Numbered from the stretch's first letter, positions 1 through 10,582 are shown. The stretch is DNA of 64,000 bases from Staphylococcus hsinchuensis (GCF_038789205.1 NZ_CP128355.1:744001-808000), one strand, 5' to 3'. Program-made: numbers and translations. Notes: a model not told the origin generated them from the letters alone.

Positions 1-49
1 GTTTACATTGATGTATGGCTCTTTTTAATGGCCTAAAGTAATGCAACTA

Positions 50-1435
50 TTAATGACTTGTTGAAAGTTCGTTGTATTCTTTAGAATCGTATAAATCTTT
101 ATCTAAGTTTTTAGTGAGTTTTGCAGTGCCTGTACCTGCTAACATTGAGTCGTTAACGTTTAGTGCTGTACGTCCCATATCAATGAGTGGTTCTACAGAA
201 ATTAACACACCAGCAAGTGCAATTGGTAAATTTAATGTTGATAATACGAGAATAGAAGCGAATGTCGCACCACCACCAACACCTGCTACACCGAAGGAAC
301 TGATAATTACAACACCTATTACGGTTAAGATGAATTGTAAGTTAACATCAAAGCCAGCTGCAGGGGCAACCATGATTGCTAACATTGCAGGGTAGATTCC
401 TGCACAACCATTTTGACCAATAGATAAACCGAATGAAGCTGAGAAATTCGCGATGCCATCAGGAACACCTAAACGATTTTTTTGAGTTTGTACATTTAAC
501 GGTAATGATCCTGCGCTTGAACGTGAAGTGAATGAGAATAATAGTACCTCAGCTGTTTTCTTAACGTAAGTTATCGGATTCAATCCGAGAATTGAAATAA
601 TGATTAAATGAATGATATACATCGCAATAAGTGCTACATAAGAAGCAATTACAAATTTACCTAATGTCCAAATGGCTCCAAAATCACTTGTCGCAATTGT
701 CGTAGTCATAATCGCTAAGATACCGTACGGTGTTAAACGTAAGACGAAAGTTACGATAGCCATAACTAAATCGTATAGGGCATCGATGCCACGTTTTAAT
801 AGATGACCACTTTCAGGTTGTTTGCGCATAACACGTAAAAATGCGAATCCGATAAATGCTGCAAAGATGACAACTGCGATTGTTGAAGTTGTACGTTGAC
901 CAGTGAAATCTAAGAATGGATTGCTTGGTAATAATTCTAGAATTTGTTGTGGTAACGTATGCGCAGTCATATCCTTAGCTTTATCTGCAATTTCATGACC
1001 TCTAGCACTTTCCGCATGACCTAAATCAATGCTTGATGCGTCTAAACCAAAGGCTAAGGAAGAGATGATTCCGATTATTGCGGCTATAGTCACCGTTCCA
1101 ATTAAAAATATAAAGATATACATTCCAATTTTTGCGAACTTTTCACCAATTTGAATTTTTGTAAACGCAGATACAATCGAAATAAATATTAATGGCATTA
1201 CAATCATTTGTAATAGAGCGACATAACCATCACCAACGATACTAAACCAATCCGTCGTTTGTTTAGTAACGTTCGAGTCAACGCCATAAAGTAAATGTAA
1301 AATAATTCCAAAAACAATACCTACACCTAAAGCGCTAAATACACGTTTAGGGAAGGAGACATGCTTTTTGGCCATGGCGAACAACCCAGTAAGCAATGCG
1401 ATAAATACAATGATGTTAATAATTGTGAATAACAT
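50..1435 (-). CDS. tcyP: Sodium/dicarboxylate-family symporter, probable L-cystine transporter TcyP
   Basis: The 461-residue protein belongs to the DAACS (sodium:dicarboxylate symporter) family. It has about eight to nine hydrophobic segments, the conserved serine-rich re-entrant stretch (SFTSRSSAGSLPLNVQ, near residue 305) and a glycine-rich C-terminal transport core (GVAGVGGGATFAS). Its length and N-terminus resemble TcyP cystine symporters more than GltP/DctA, so import of L-cystine for sulfur supply is the best guess. The substrate is inferred from family resemblance only. It is a single-gene unit; the start has an AGG-type ribosome site about 10 nt upstream. Glutamate or dicarboxylate transport is the alternative. 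Confidence 0.8.
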   Translation of the reverse strand: MLFTIINIIVFIALLTGLFAMAKKHVSFPKRVFSALGVGIVFGIILHLLYGVDSNVTKQTTDWFSIVGDGYVALLQMIVMPLIFISIVSAFTKIQIGEKFAKIGMYIFIFLIGTVTIAAIIGIISSLAFGLDASSIDLGHAESARGHEIADKAKDMTAHTLPQQILELLPSNPFLDFTGQRTTSTIAVVIFAAFIGFAFLRVMRKQPESGHLLKRGIDALYDLVMAIVTFVLRLTPYGILAIMTTTIATSDFGAIWTLGKFVIASYVALIAMYIIHLIIISILGLNPITYVKKTAEVLLFSFTSRSSAGSLPLNVQTQKNRLGVPDGIANFSASFGLSIGQNGCAGIYPAMLAIMVAPAAGFDVNLQFILTVIGVVIISSFGVAGVGGGATFASILVLSTLNLPIALAGVLISVEPLIDMGRTALNVNDSMLAGTGTAKLTKNLDKDLYDSKEYNELSTSH

Positions 1436-1632
1436 AAACAGGACCTACACTTTCTATATATAGAGTTTGGAATACCCTTTAATTCCGATACATCTACTAA
1501 GGATAATCCTAAATTTTATTTTAATCAAGGTTATTTTTGAAATTAATTTATAAATGAATAGAAAGTGAATGATTGAAAGTATCTGATAAATGTACTATGC
1601 GTGAAGTCTTGAAATTTAAATAATGGTAAAAA

Positions 1633-1669
1633 AGACATGTTTCAACGAAAGTATCGATGAAACATGTCT
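1633..1669 (-). terminator. Rho-independent terminator of the DNA-binding/coiled-coil gene
   Basis: A perfect 12-bp stem (AGACATGTTTCA paired with its complement at 1658-1669) is followed on the minus strand by five U residues. It lies just downstream of the minus-strand gene that ends at 1691. Confidence 0.85.
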
Positions 1670-1690
1670 GATGTATAAACTTATAACATT

Positions 1691-2674
1691 TTATAGGTTG
1701 AAGAGACGTGCGAAAAATCCTTTGCGCTCTTCTTTAGGTTCTTCTTTTGAAAGTGGTGAGGATTGTGATTGTGTTGTATTATGGCTTGGTTGTGTCATTT
1801 GTTCCTCACTTGGTTTTGCAGATGATGTAGCATTTGTAGAATGCTGAGTTGATTGATCATCTGTTTGTTTAGAAGCTTGATTAGCCGTTGCTTTTGTTGT
1901 GTCAGTGCTTGATGTTGCAGTTGTTGATTGTGGTTGTGCACCAACTTGTGTAATTTCTTTGTTGTCTGTATTTGCTTGAGTTGATTGTTTAGATTGTGAA
2001 TCTTCTTTGGCAGTTTGTGTTGTTGGTTGTTGTGGTGCTTGCTTTTGAGTAGCACTTTGAGCATTCACTGAAGATTGACCAGATGCGTTGTTTGGATTTG
2101 CTTGCGTTTTGTTATCTTCTTTTGATGTTTCAGCTTGTTTCTTAGCAAATTCAACTTGTTCTTTCTGTGAATCTTTAATTGTATCTTGCGTTGATTTAAT
2201 CTTATCTGTTGAGGATTGGATTGCTTTAAGTGACTCAGTATTGGCGTCTAACTTAGAAGTGATTTGATTTTGCATCTTTTGTAATTCAGCTTGTTGTTGA
2301 TGGACTTGGGTAATCATTTGTCCTAACATTTGACGCTCTTCACGCATTTTGTTGATTTCGTTACGTAAATCTTCAACTAATTGTCCTACGTGTTGATCAC
2401 TTGGTAATTGACTACCTTCTTCTTTAACGAGCACTTGTAAAAAGTCTTTTTCCTTTTCCAACTCTTCAAAAGCCAAATCGTAACTATTTGTTTGTTTCAC
2501 TTTCTCTGCGATATCTTTGAATAATTCGATATCTTCCTCTTGGAAATCAGTTGCTGCACGGCCGCGGTATTCGGTCTTGCTAAGTTGGTAGCCGCGTTCC
2601 TCTAAATGTTGAACGATTTTACGGACTTGTTTTTCACTTAGCTCCACACGTTGCGCAAATTCTTTGGTTAACAT
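1691..2674 (-). CDS. HTH (DUF536-like) / coiled-coil protein with putative membrane-binding tail; RacA/RocS-like architecture
   Basis: Residues 1-60 form a MerR/DUF536-like helix-turn-helix (LTKEFAQRVELSEKQVRKIVQ). Residues about 85-190 are a heptad-rich coiled coil, about 190-310 are a Q/T/S-rich low-complexity linker, and the extreme C-terminus (KEERKGFFARLFNL) is basic then hydrophobic, as in a short amphipathic membrane anchor. The same order is found in chromosome-anchoring proteins such as Bacillus RacA and pneumococcal RocS. A role in tethering the nucleoid to the membrane is inference from architecture. An ATG 18 nt upstream is also in frame, but the AAAGGA site sits 9 nt before the ATG chosen here, giving 327 residues. 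Confidence 0.75.
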   Translation of the reverse strand: MLTKEFAQRVELSEKQVRKIVQHLEERGYQLSKTEYRGRAATDFQEEDIELFKDIAEKVKQTNSYDLAFEELEKEKDFLQVLVKEEGSQLPSDQHVGQLVEDLRNEINKMREERQMLGQMITQVHQQQAELQKMQNQITSKLDANTESLKAIQSSTDKIKSTQDTIKDSQKEQVEFAKKQAETSKEDNKTQANPNNASGQSSVNAQSATQKQAPQQPTTQTAKEDSQSKQSTQANTDNKEITQVGAQPQSTTATSSTDTTKATANQASKQTDDQSTQHSTNATSSAKPSEEQMTQPSHNTTQSQSSPLSKEEPKEERKGFFARLFNL

Positions 2675-2806
2675 AGAAATAAGTCCTTTCATTAATTAAT
2701 TTATAAAAATATGTATACTGACGTTTGTCTTCGGTCAGTGACGCGTCAGTCTTACCTCTATGATAGTTTAACCTGTTTGAATAGTGATTTCAAGTCGATT
2801 TAACAA

Positions 2807-3469
2807 TCATTTACGCAAGCCCATCTCTTCAAGTAGAGGGTAAATGATACTTCTAGATATCTTATTTGCAAACACATATTTTAAAATGTAATTCGATTTA
2901 ATACTCGGGCCGAAGATATCTTTACTGAGTTCGATTCTAGACTTAATAAACAAATCCATTGGGATACCGTCTTGATATCCTTCTAAACTAGTGGCTAAAT
3001 ATTCTAACTCATTTTGTTTTTCAAACCCGTGTTCAAAGAGGAATTGACGACGGTGGTCTAAAAATGGAATATAGTCTTCAGAAATCTCATCTGGCTCTTT
3101 AGGTACTTCCATCATAATAAAGTTTACATCGTGGGAATGAAGTTGATTAGATAGTTGATTAATTTCACTTTCTATTTCATTTAACGTCTGTGTGATAATC
3201 TCATCATGATTCGGTACATCCAGTGCAATCAAATAGATTAAAAAAGCAGAATTAGTTGTGGCCTCATAATGTGCTGTAGCAATACTGACAGGTTTATCCT
3301 CTTCTATACCTACTAGGAAGATATAGTCGTCCTTTGTGTGTTCATTTTTTAATGATTGCTTGAAAATTTGCTTACTTTCTTTTAACGAAATATCGAATTT
3401 ACCATCATATAAGTCTAATGCTGAATCAAATAGTGGATCTTCAATTGAAGTAACAATCTTAAATTCCAT
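2807..3469 (-). CDS. GNAT-like hypothetical protein
   Basis: A 220-residue soluble acidic protein. The middle part (IFLVGIEEDKPVSIATAHYEATTNSAFLIYLIALDVPNHDE) has the strand pattern of a GNAT acetyltransferase fold, and the segment FLFEHGFEKQNELEYLA looks like the end of such a domain. The acetyl-CoA motif (Q/R-x-x-G-x-G/A) is not evident, so catalytic activity is doubtful. A GGGGGTG ribosome site precedes the ATG. It stands alone between the coiled-coil gene and the stress-protein gene. Function unknown. Confidence 0.7.
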   Translation of the reverse strand: MEFKIVTSIEDPLFDSALDLYDGKFDISLKESKQIFKQSLKNEHTKDDYIFLVGIEEDKPVSIATAHYEATTNSAFLIYLIALDVPNHDEIITQTLNEIESEINQLSNQLHSHDVNFIMMEVPKEPDEISEDYIPFLDHRRQFLFEHGFEKQNELEYLATSLEGYQDGIPMDLFIKSRIELSKDIFGPSIKSNYILKYVFANKISRSIIYPLLEEMGLRK

Positions 3470-3598
3470 GCATACACCCCCGAAATAATTGGCTATATTG
3501 TAACATATTCAATTATTAATACGTAAATAATTATTAAAAAAATTATGAAAAATAATTTATTGCGATGTTCAAAAATCTTTAGCTTATAATTATATAGT

Positions 3599-3635
3599 AA
3601 AAAGAGGCCGAGAACACGCTAATGTCTCAACCTCT
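3599..3635 (-). terminator. Terminator downstream of the YflT-family gene
   Basis: An 11-bp stem (3603-3613 with 3625-3635, two G-U pairs) is followed on the minus strand by five U residues, about 70 nt past the stop codon of the stress-protein gene. Confidence 0.75.
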
Positions 3636-3703
3636 GAAAATTTATTAAAATTATAGCTTTGTGTGGTGGCTTAATTGAATTAAGGTGTTAAGCCTGGATC
3701 TGT

Positions 3704-4114
3704 TCAAGACTTAGGTCCTTTTGATTCTGAAGCATAATGGCCTTTAGGTTTTTCATGGATATAAGCTGCATTATAATCTTCTACTTCTTTATGAGAAGTA
3801 TCGTCTTTTTTTGTAGCCACAATATATTTACCGTCTAGAATTGCTTGTTTATAACGTTCTTTATCATCATCTGGAATATCATAATAAGATAAGACCATTG
3901 CTTCGCCGTCTTCACCTGTTAAAATGCGAGCGATTCTATCACTGAATGAGCCACTTGTTGCTGTTAAATTCACTTCTGAATCATGAAGTTCATCAAAGTG
4001 AAGTTTCTCTTTACTTAGCACAGACAATTCAGATTCTTTATAGCCTTGTGAAAGCTTTTCGTTAAGTGTTGATAATACTTCTTTTTTACTGTTTACCACT
4101 GTTAAATCTTCCAT
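3704..4114 (-). CDS. YflT-domain general stress protein
   Basis: A 136-residue soluble protein matching the YflT (heat-induced stress protein / GSP17M) family. It opens with a conserved strand and helix (TVVNSKKEVLSTLNEKLSQGY), then a middle motif ending GEDGEAMVLSYYDIPDDDKERY, then the KQAILDGKYIVAT strand; the tail is charged and probably disordered. The family is linked to the general stress regulon in Bacillus and Staphylococcus; its biochemical role is unknown. A strong GGAGGG site precedes the ATG, and a sigma-B-type promoter lies 41 nt further upstream, which fits stress induction. Confidence 0.8.
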   Translation of the reverse strand: MEDLTVVNSKKEVLSTLNEKLSQGYKESELSVLSKEKLHFDELHDSEVNLTATSGSFSDRIARILTGEDGEAMVLSYYDIPDDDKERYKQAILDGKYIVATKKDDTSHKEVEDYNAAYIHEKPKGHYASESKGPKS

Positions 4115-4154
4115 AGTGTGTCCCTCCGTCCGATGTACTGTCTTTATTTAATAT

Positions 4155-4179
4155 TTACCCTGTTCATAGTAGATAAAAC
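4155..4179 (-). promoter_or_regulatory. Candidate sigma-B promoter of the YflT-family gene
   Basis: On the minus strand GTTTTA is followed after 13 nt by GGGTAA, close to the staphylococcal sigma-B consensus (GTTTWW, 12-15 nt, GGGTAT). It is 41 nt from the start codon of a gene of a known stress family. Confidence 0.65.
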
Positions 4180-4378
4180 GATGACAACTTTATTATATAA
4201 CCGATTTAATTAGATGACAATCTCGATGTAAATGCTTTCAAAACTATAAAATCAACTTTTAGTGTTGCAAACTTTCAATTGAGATCTATTTCAATGGTTT
4301 ATTAAAATGTAATGATCTAAAGTTCACGCTGTTGAAAATAACGCTAAAGTCTGCTATCATCATTAAATAATTTATCTA

Positions 4379-4448
4379 ACTCATATAATCTAAAGAATAC
4401 GGCTTTAGAAGTTTCTACCATGTCGCCATAAACGATATGACTATGAGT
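4379..4448 (+). ncRNA. Guanine (purine) riboswitch aptamer
   Basis: The three-way junction is complete. P1 pairs ACTCATA (4379-4385) with TATGAGT (4442-4448). P2 pairs CTAAAG with CTTTAG around an AATACGG loop. The junction carries the invariant AGTTTCTACC, and P3 (CATGTCG/CGATATG) closes a CCATAAA loop. The base that pairs with the ligand is C (4441, in GACTATGAG), as in guanine-sensing rather than adenine-sensing members. In other staphylococci this element controls xpt-pbuX-guaB-guaA; here xpt and pbuX are absent. Confidence 0.93.
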
Positions 4449-4641
4449 GATCATTACAATACCCATAACTTTATTGGAATCCAACTTTAATATCTATTAA
4501 GATTAAAGATTCTTTTTGGATAGCTTCTAAATTGTTTCTTTGAAATATATGGAATTTTAAAATAACTAGTGTTGTATCTCATGAGGTTCAACGGTTATTT
4601 TAGCAGTTTATTTCAAATGTATTGAATGCTCACTCATATTG

Positions 4642-4673
4642 TCCTGAAACTCTAGTAGTTTGAGGATTTTTTT
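4642..4673 (+). terminator. Intrinsic terminator downstream of the riboswitch (candidate expression platform)
   Basis: TCCTGAAACT (4642-4651) pairs with AGTTTGAGGA (4657-4666) with one G-G mismatch, followed by seven T residues. It lies 193 nt after the aptamer. The stretch 4630-4638 just before it repeats the 5' P1 strand and is complementary to 4442-4450, so it could compete for the P1 3' strand. Confidence 0.7.
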
Positions 4674-6540
<1,867 letters not shown>

Positions 6541-6560
6541 ATTAAAGGAGATTTACAGTT

Positions 6561-8102
6561 ATGGAAATGGCGAAAGCACAAGAACTGATTCTTGTTTTAG
6601 ACTTTGGTAGCCAATACAACCAATTAATTACACGACGTATACGTGAAATGGGCGTATATAGTGAGTTACATGATCATGAAATTAGTATTGATGAAATCAA
6701 ACGCTTAAATCCAAAAGGTATTATCCTTTCAGGTGGACCGAACTCAGTTTATGAAGAAAATTCATTTTCAATAGATCCAGAAATTTATAACTTAGGTATT
6801 CCAATCTTAGGCATTTGTTATGGTATGCAGCTTACGACGAAATTACTAGGTGGTAAAGTTGAACGTGCCGAACAACGTGAATACGGTAAAGCGAAGATTA
6901 ATGCGAAGACTGACGAACTATTCTTCGGATTACCTGAGGAGCAAAACGTATGGATGAGTCACTCGGACAAAGTCATCGAAATACCTGAAGGTTTCGAAGT
7001 GATTGCAGATAGCCCTAGCACAAATTACGCAGCAATTGAAGATAAATCTCGTCGTATTTACGGCGTGCAATTCCATCCAGAAGTAAGACATACGGAATTC
7101 GGTAATGATTTATTGAGAAATTTCGTGCGTCGTGTTTGTGAATGTACGGGCGAATGGTCAATGGAGAACTTCATCGAAATTGAAATTGAAAAGATACGTG
7201 AGCAAGTTGGCGATCGTCGTGTACTATGTGCCATGAGTGGTGGTGTTGACTCTTCAGTAGTTGCGGTATTATTACACAAAGCTATTGGGGATCAACTGAC
7301 ATGTATCTTTGTTGATCATGGATTGTTACGTAAAGGTGAAGGCGACATGGTCATGGAACAATTTGGTGAAGGCTTTAACATGAACATCATTCGTGTCAAC
7401 GCTCAAGAACGTTTCATGAATAAATTAGAAGGCGTGTCAGATCCAGAACAAAAACGTAAAATTATCGGAAATGAGTTCGTGTATGTATTTGATGACGAAG
7501 CATCAAAACTTAAAGGCGTAGATTTCTTAGCACAAGGTACACTATATACTGATGTTATCGAATCAGGTACAAAAACAGCACAAACAATTAAGTCACACCA
7601 CAATGTAGGTGGCTTACCTGAGGATATGGAATTCCAATTAATCGAACCAATCAATACTTTATTTAAAGACGAAGTTCGTGAACTAGGTATTGAATTAGGT
7701 ATTCCTGAACATCTCGTATGGAGACAACCGTTCCCAGGACCTGGTTTAGGAATCCGTGTATTAGGTGAAATTACAGAAGATAAACTAGAAATTGTACGTG
7801 AATCAGATGCAATTTTAAGAGAAGTGATTCGTGAAGAGGGACTAGAACGTGATATTTGGCAATACTTCACTGTATTACCAGGTATCCAATCTGTAGGTGT
7901 GATGGGTGACTACCGTACGTATGATCATACAGTCGGCATCCGTGCAGTAACATCAATAGATGGTATGACAAGTGACTTTGCACGCATCGATTGGGATGTC
8001 TTACAAAAGATTTCAAGCCGAATCGTTAACGAAGTCGACCACGTCAACCGCGTTGTGTACGATGTCACTTCAAAACCACCAAGTACAATAGAATGGGAAT
8101 AA
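6561..8102 (+). CDS. guaA: GMP synthase (glutamine-hydrolysing)
   Basis: Converts XMP to GMP using ATP and glutamine. Residues about 8-195 are the class I glutamine amidotransferase domain, with Cys86 in GICYGMQ and His172/Glu174 in FHPE. The ATP-pyrophosphatase domain follows with its P-loop SGGVDSS (226-232), and the C-terminal dimerisation domain ends KPPSTIEWE. The total of 513 residues is full length. AAAGGAG precedes the ATG. It is the second gene of guaBA and is closed by a strong terminator. Confidence 0.98.
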   Translation: MEMAKAQELILVLDFGSQYNQLITRRIREMGVYSELHDHEISIDEIKRLNPKGIILSGGPNSVYEENSFSIDPEIYNLGIPILGICYGMQLTTKLLGGKVERAEQREYGKAKINAKTDELFFGLPEEQNVWMSHSDKVIEIPEGFEVIADSPSTNYAAIEDKSRRIYGVQFHPEVRHTEFGNDLLRNFVRRVCECTGEWSMENFIEIEIEKIREQVGDRRVLCAMSGGVDSSVVAVLLHKAIGDQLTCIFVDHGLLRKGEGDMVMEQFGEGFNMNIIRVNAQERFMNKLEGVSDPEQKRKIIGNEFVYVFDDEASKLKGVDFLAQGTLYTDVIESGTKTAQTIKSHHNVGGLPEDMEFQLIEPINTLFKDEVRELGIELGIPEHLVWRQPFPGPGLGIRVLGEITEDKLEIVRESDAILREVIREEGLERDIWQYFTVLPGIQSVGVMGDYRTYDHTVGIRAVTSIDGMTSDFARIDWDVLQKISSRIVNEVDHVNRVVYDVTSKPPSTIEWE

Positions 8103-8118
8103 TAAGATAGAATGAGGT

Positions 8119-8149
8119 AACCCCTTAAGCATGAGCTTAAGGGGTTTTT
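8119..8149 (+). terminator. Terminator of guaBA
   Basis: CCCCTTAAGC and GCTTAAGGGG enclose a four-base loop, followed by five T residues, 17 nt after the guaA stop codon. Confidence 0.95.
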
Positions 8150-8197
8150 GTATATTTACAGAAAGAGAGAAATATGAATTATAGAATTGAATCAAGT

Positions 8198-8644
8198 TTA
8201 TTTATAAGTTTTACCAAATAGTTCATACGTGCCCCAACTGATTAACATTAAAATAATAGCAATTGTAACTGGTAGCGATCCTTGAAGGTAAGGGAGGACT
8301 TCATGTATGGTCATAAGTGAAATAGCTTTAAGGACGAAGGTTGTTATTAATAAAATTAACCCCATCAAACCAATAAGTTCACCAATATTAAATAATATTG
8401 GATGTTTAAGTTTTTTACTGTCTTCAATTAATTTATCTTTCAAAAAATCATCTCCTTTCAGTAATTCATCAATTGTAATATTAAATATTTCGCTTAATTC
8501 TATAAGTGTTTCGATATTGGGGTATCCTTTTTCGCGTTCCCATTTTGAAATAGATTGTCTGCTTATGTTTAATTTTTGAGCTAAATCATCTTGAGATAAA
8601 TTGAGTTTTTTTCTTTCTTCTTTTAATTTACTATGAAATTTCAT
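8198..8644 (-). CDS. XRE-family regulator with two C-terminal membrane segments
   Basis: Residues 5-60 are a classic Cro/CI helix-turn-helix (LSQDDLAQKLNISRQSISKWE...IDELL). Two hydrophobic segments follow, at about 83-108 and 122-142, so the DNA-binding domain is probably tethered to the cytoplasmic face of the membrane. Such proteins often sense membrane stress or regulate an adjacent transporter, but no obvious partner is next to it here. AGGAGG lies 7 nt before the ATG. Its target is unknown. Confidence 0.8.
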   Translation of the reverse strand: MKFHSKLKEERKKLNLSQDDLAQKLNISRQSISKWEREKGYPNIETLIELSEIFNITIDELLKGDDFLKDKLIEDSKKLKHPILFNIGELIGLMGLILLITTFVLKAISLMTIHEVLPYLQGSLPVTIAIILMLISWGTYELFGKTYK

Positions 8645-9031
8645 ATACTCTCCTCCTTATTAATAAATGTAATTTACAAATAAAATTAAAAGTAGGATCT
8701 AGTAGTTGCATTATGTAACTATATAGTTGCATCCTTGTTATATCAGTATCTTACTAGGTTTATAGTCAGTGTGATTTCTGCTTTTTTAATCCATTTGTTC
8801 AGATAATTGATAGTTTAGCGATTTATAAAAAATTATATTTAATATAACTTACAATAAGTATTATAGACTGAAGATGAATAGATATCGATAATTATGAGAT
8901 TTATAAATGATAGTTATTGAATTATAAAGATAAATATAATACAACAAGGTCACTTGCATTACGAAGAATTTTTCAATATATAAGCAGTGAAAAGGGTAGA
9001 TAATTGTAAATAATTTTAGGAGGAGTAAAAG
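8645..9031. other. Intergenic region between the XRE gene and fosB
   Basis: About 390 bp of very AT-rich sequence between divergent genes. It must hold both promoters, but I see no repeat, RNA structure or open frame I can support. AGGAGG near its right end is the fosB ribosome site. Confidence 0.5.
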
Positions 9032-9472
9032 TTGATTCAATCAATTAATCATATAACTTACTCGGTTTCTGATTTGTCTCATTCTATACAATTTTACAAA
9101 AAAGTGTTGCAAGGTGATTTATTAGTTTCTGGTGGTAAAACAGCATACTTTATCCTTGGGGGAGTATGGTTAGCTTTAAATGAAGAGAAAGATATTCCTA
9201 GAAATGAAATACAATTTTCTTATACGCATCTTGCATTTACTATAGAAGAAGATGAATTTGAAGAGTGGTATGAGTGGTTAAAACAAAATCACGTTAATAT
9301 TTTAGATGGCAGAGATAGAAATATTAAGGATAAAAAATCGGTTTATTTTACTGATCCAGATGGTCATAAACTTGAATTACATACAGGATCATTAAAAGAT
9401 AGGTTGAAATATTATAAAGAAGAGAAGCCACACATGGAATTTACAGATAAAGGATTGCGAGCATTAAAGTAA
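9032..9472 (+). CDS. fosB: Fosfomycin thiol transferase FosB
   Basis: A 146-residue glyoxalase/VOC-fold enzyme that opens the fosfomycin epoxide with a thiol, bacillithiol in staphylococci. The three metal ligands are in the expected places: His7 (INHITYS), His66 (SYTH) and Glu115 (GHKLELH). The family blocks LALNEEKDIPRNEI and IYFTDPDGHKLELHTG-type sequence are present, so it should be active. The start is TTG, 8 nt after AGGAGGAG. The C-terminus (FTDKGLRALK) runs about seven residues beyond the usual 139. Neighbours show no mobile element, so it looks like a resident chromosomal gene. Confidence 0.93.
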   Translation: MIQSINHITYSVSDLSHSIQFYKKVLQGDLLVSGGKTAYFILGGVWLALNEEKDIPRNEIQFSYTHLAFTIEEDEFEEWYEWLKQNHVNILDGRDRNIKDKKSVYFTDPDGHKLELHTGSLKDRLKYYKEEKPHMEFTDKGLRALK

Positions 9473-9534
9473 CAGGATTACTTACACTAGAAATTACCTT
9501 TTCATCAAACTATAAATAAGATAGAATAATCTTA

Positions 9535-9647
9535 GGAAATGTAAAAACACAATTGGGTTGGTAGTCCCAATGCAATTTAGGAAAATTGTCAGTAACCTTC
9601 CTCCTCGGGTCGTCCCTCATTTCCAAGTAAAATAGAGGAGGGGCAAC
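9535..9647 (+). ncRNA. Candidate yjdF-type riboswitch controlling translation
   Basis: The leader immediately upstream of a yjdF homologue is highly structured. GGAAATG (9535-9541) can close on CATTTCC (9618-9624), and CCTCCTC (9600-9606) is complementary to the ribosome site GAGGAGG (9635-9641). The position matches the known yjdF motif RNA, which senses azaaromatic compounds and controls translation. I assign the class from gene context and layout, not from a covariance model. Confidence 0.7.
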
Positions 9648-10055
9648 ATGGAACTTAATGTATTTCATGATGGTCAGTTTTTTGTAGGTATTGTTGAGTA
9701 TCAAAGTCGAAGCAAATCTAAATTTGTGAAATATACTTTTGGACAAGAACCTAATGATGAACAAATACTGCAGTTTATTGATAATCAACTGCTTATTTTA
9801 TTAGATAAAACGAGTACGCTAGTACCTACAAAAATAAAAAAGCAAAAAGTAAACCCTAAACGATTACAAAGACAGGTAGCTAAAGAACAACAAACACCAA
9901 AAAACATGACGAAAGCGCAACAAGCTTTGAAACAAGAACAAGAGTTAAATAAAAAAGAAAGTCGTAAAAAGCGTAAAGCGAGGCAAGAAGCTTATAAAAC
10001 GTGTAAGAGACAAATAAAAAGACATAAAGCAAAACAAAAACATAAAGGTCGTTAA
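9648..10055 (+). CDS. yjdF: YjdF-family protein
   Basis: A 135-residue protein. Residues 1-55 are the conserved YjdF domain (MELNVFHDGQFFVGIVEYQ...KYTFGQEPNDEQILQFIDNQLLILL). The rest is a strongly basic Lys/Arg/Gln-rich tail that could bind nucleic acid. Its function is not established; in Firmicutes the gene is usually governed by a riboswitch for planar azaaromatics, suggesting a detoxification role. GAGGAGG lies 6 nt before the ATG and can be masked by the upstream structure. Monocistronic, closed by a terminator at 10095. Confidence 0.85.
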   Translation: MELNVFHDGQFFVGIVEYQSRSKSKFVKYTFGQEPNDEQILQFIDNQLLILLDKTSTLVPTKIKKQKVNPKRLQRQVAKEQQTPKNMTKAQQALKQEQELNKKESRKKRKARQEAYKTCKRQIKRHKAKQKHKGR

Positions 10056-10094
10056 TATTAATTGTTCATCCAACCTGTCTATACTTCCTAGCTT

Positions 10095-10117
10095 CTCAAC
10101 AAGAATGTTGAGTTTTT
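10095..10117 (+). terminator. Terminator of yjdF
   Basis: CTCAACA and TGTTGAG enclose an AGAA loop, followed by five T residues. Confidence 0.85.
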
Positions 10118-10123
10118 ATAGCG

Positions 10124-10156
10124 AAAAATCCCCTTGAGTAGTTAAACTCAAGGGGA
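10124..10156 (-). terminator. Terminator of the first YxeA-family gene
   Basis: An 11-bp stem (10129-10139 with 10146-10156, TCCCCTTGAGT type), followed on the minus strand by five U residues, directly downstream of the gene ending at 10166. Confidence 0.88.
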
Positions 10157-10165
10157 ATATTTATT

Positions 10166-10582
10166 TTAATCAATTTTTTCTAATGCTTTTTTCGGAACTT
10201 TATCTTTTGGGACTTCTTCGTACGTTTTTGTTCGATCTAGTTTTACTTTGATTTTTAAATAATGTCCTGTTTTTAATCGTTTTTTACCATAAGGGTTATA
10301 GTGAATAAATTTCCGGTCACCATTTTTATCTGCGCCATATTGATTGTAAATAGCTTTTACATGTGTGTTCTTATCTTTTTGAGGTTTGCCTGGTTTTTTA
10401 GTCTTTACATAATATTCTTTGGTTGGTACTAATGGATTTAAATTTCCGTAAGTAACTATTCTCTCGTTATCTGTATGACTTTCTGCATATGCTTTCCAAC
10501 CAAATAATCCGCCAACAATTAATGCAAGTGCTACGACGATAGAACTTATTGTAATTATTGTAACCTTTTTGTTTTTATTCAT
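10166..10582 (-). CDS. YxeA-family (DUF1093) exported protein, copy 1
   Basis: A 138-residue protein with an N-terminal signal peptide or anchor (ITISSIVVALALIVGGLFGWKAYA) followed by a basic Lys-rich extracellular domain. The conserved tail (KTYEEVPKDKVPKKALEKI) is typical of YxeA/DUF1093 proteins, which adopt an OB-like fold. It shares its first about 40 and last about 20 residues almost exactly with the next gene, so the pair arose by tandem duplication; the middle parts differ. GGGAGG precedes the ATG. The family's function is unknown. Confidence 0.85.
   Translation of the reverse strand: MNKNKKVTIITISSIVVALALIVGGLFGWKAYAESHTDNERIVTYGNLNPLVPTKEYYVKTKKPGKPQKDKNTHVKAIYNQYGADKNGDRKFIHYNPYGKKRLKTGHYLKIKVKLDRTKTYEEVPKDKVPKKALEKID

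Noticed and set aside
1623..1847. Plus-strand ORF beginning in the terminator at 1633
   Set aside because: It is antisense to the low-complexity tail of the coiled-coil gene and starts inside its terminator.
4380..4490. Minus-strand reading frame with protein-like sequence (VMITHSHIVYGDMVETSK...)
   Set aside because: The plus strand of the same stretch is a complete guanine riboswitch aptamer; the reading frame is a by-product of its conserved bases and has no ribosome site.
9510..9788. Minus-strand ORF across the yjdF leader
   Set aside because: It overlaps the structured leader and the start of yjdF, has no ribosome site, and its codon pattern is that of an antisense shadow.
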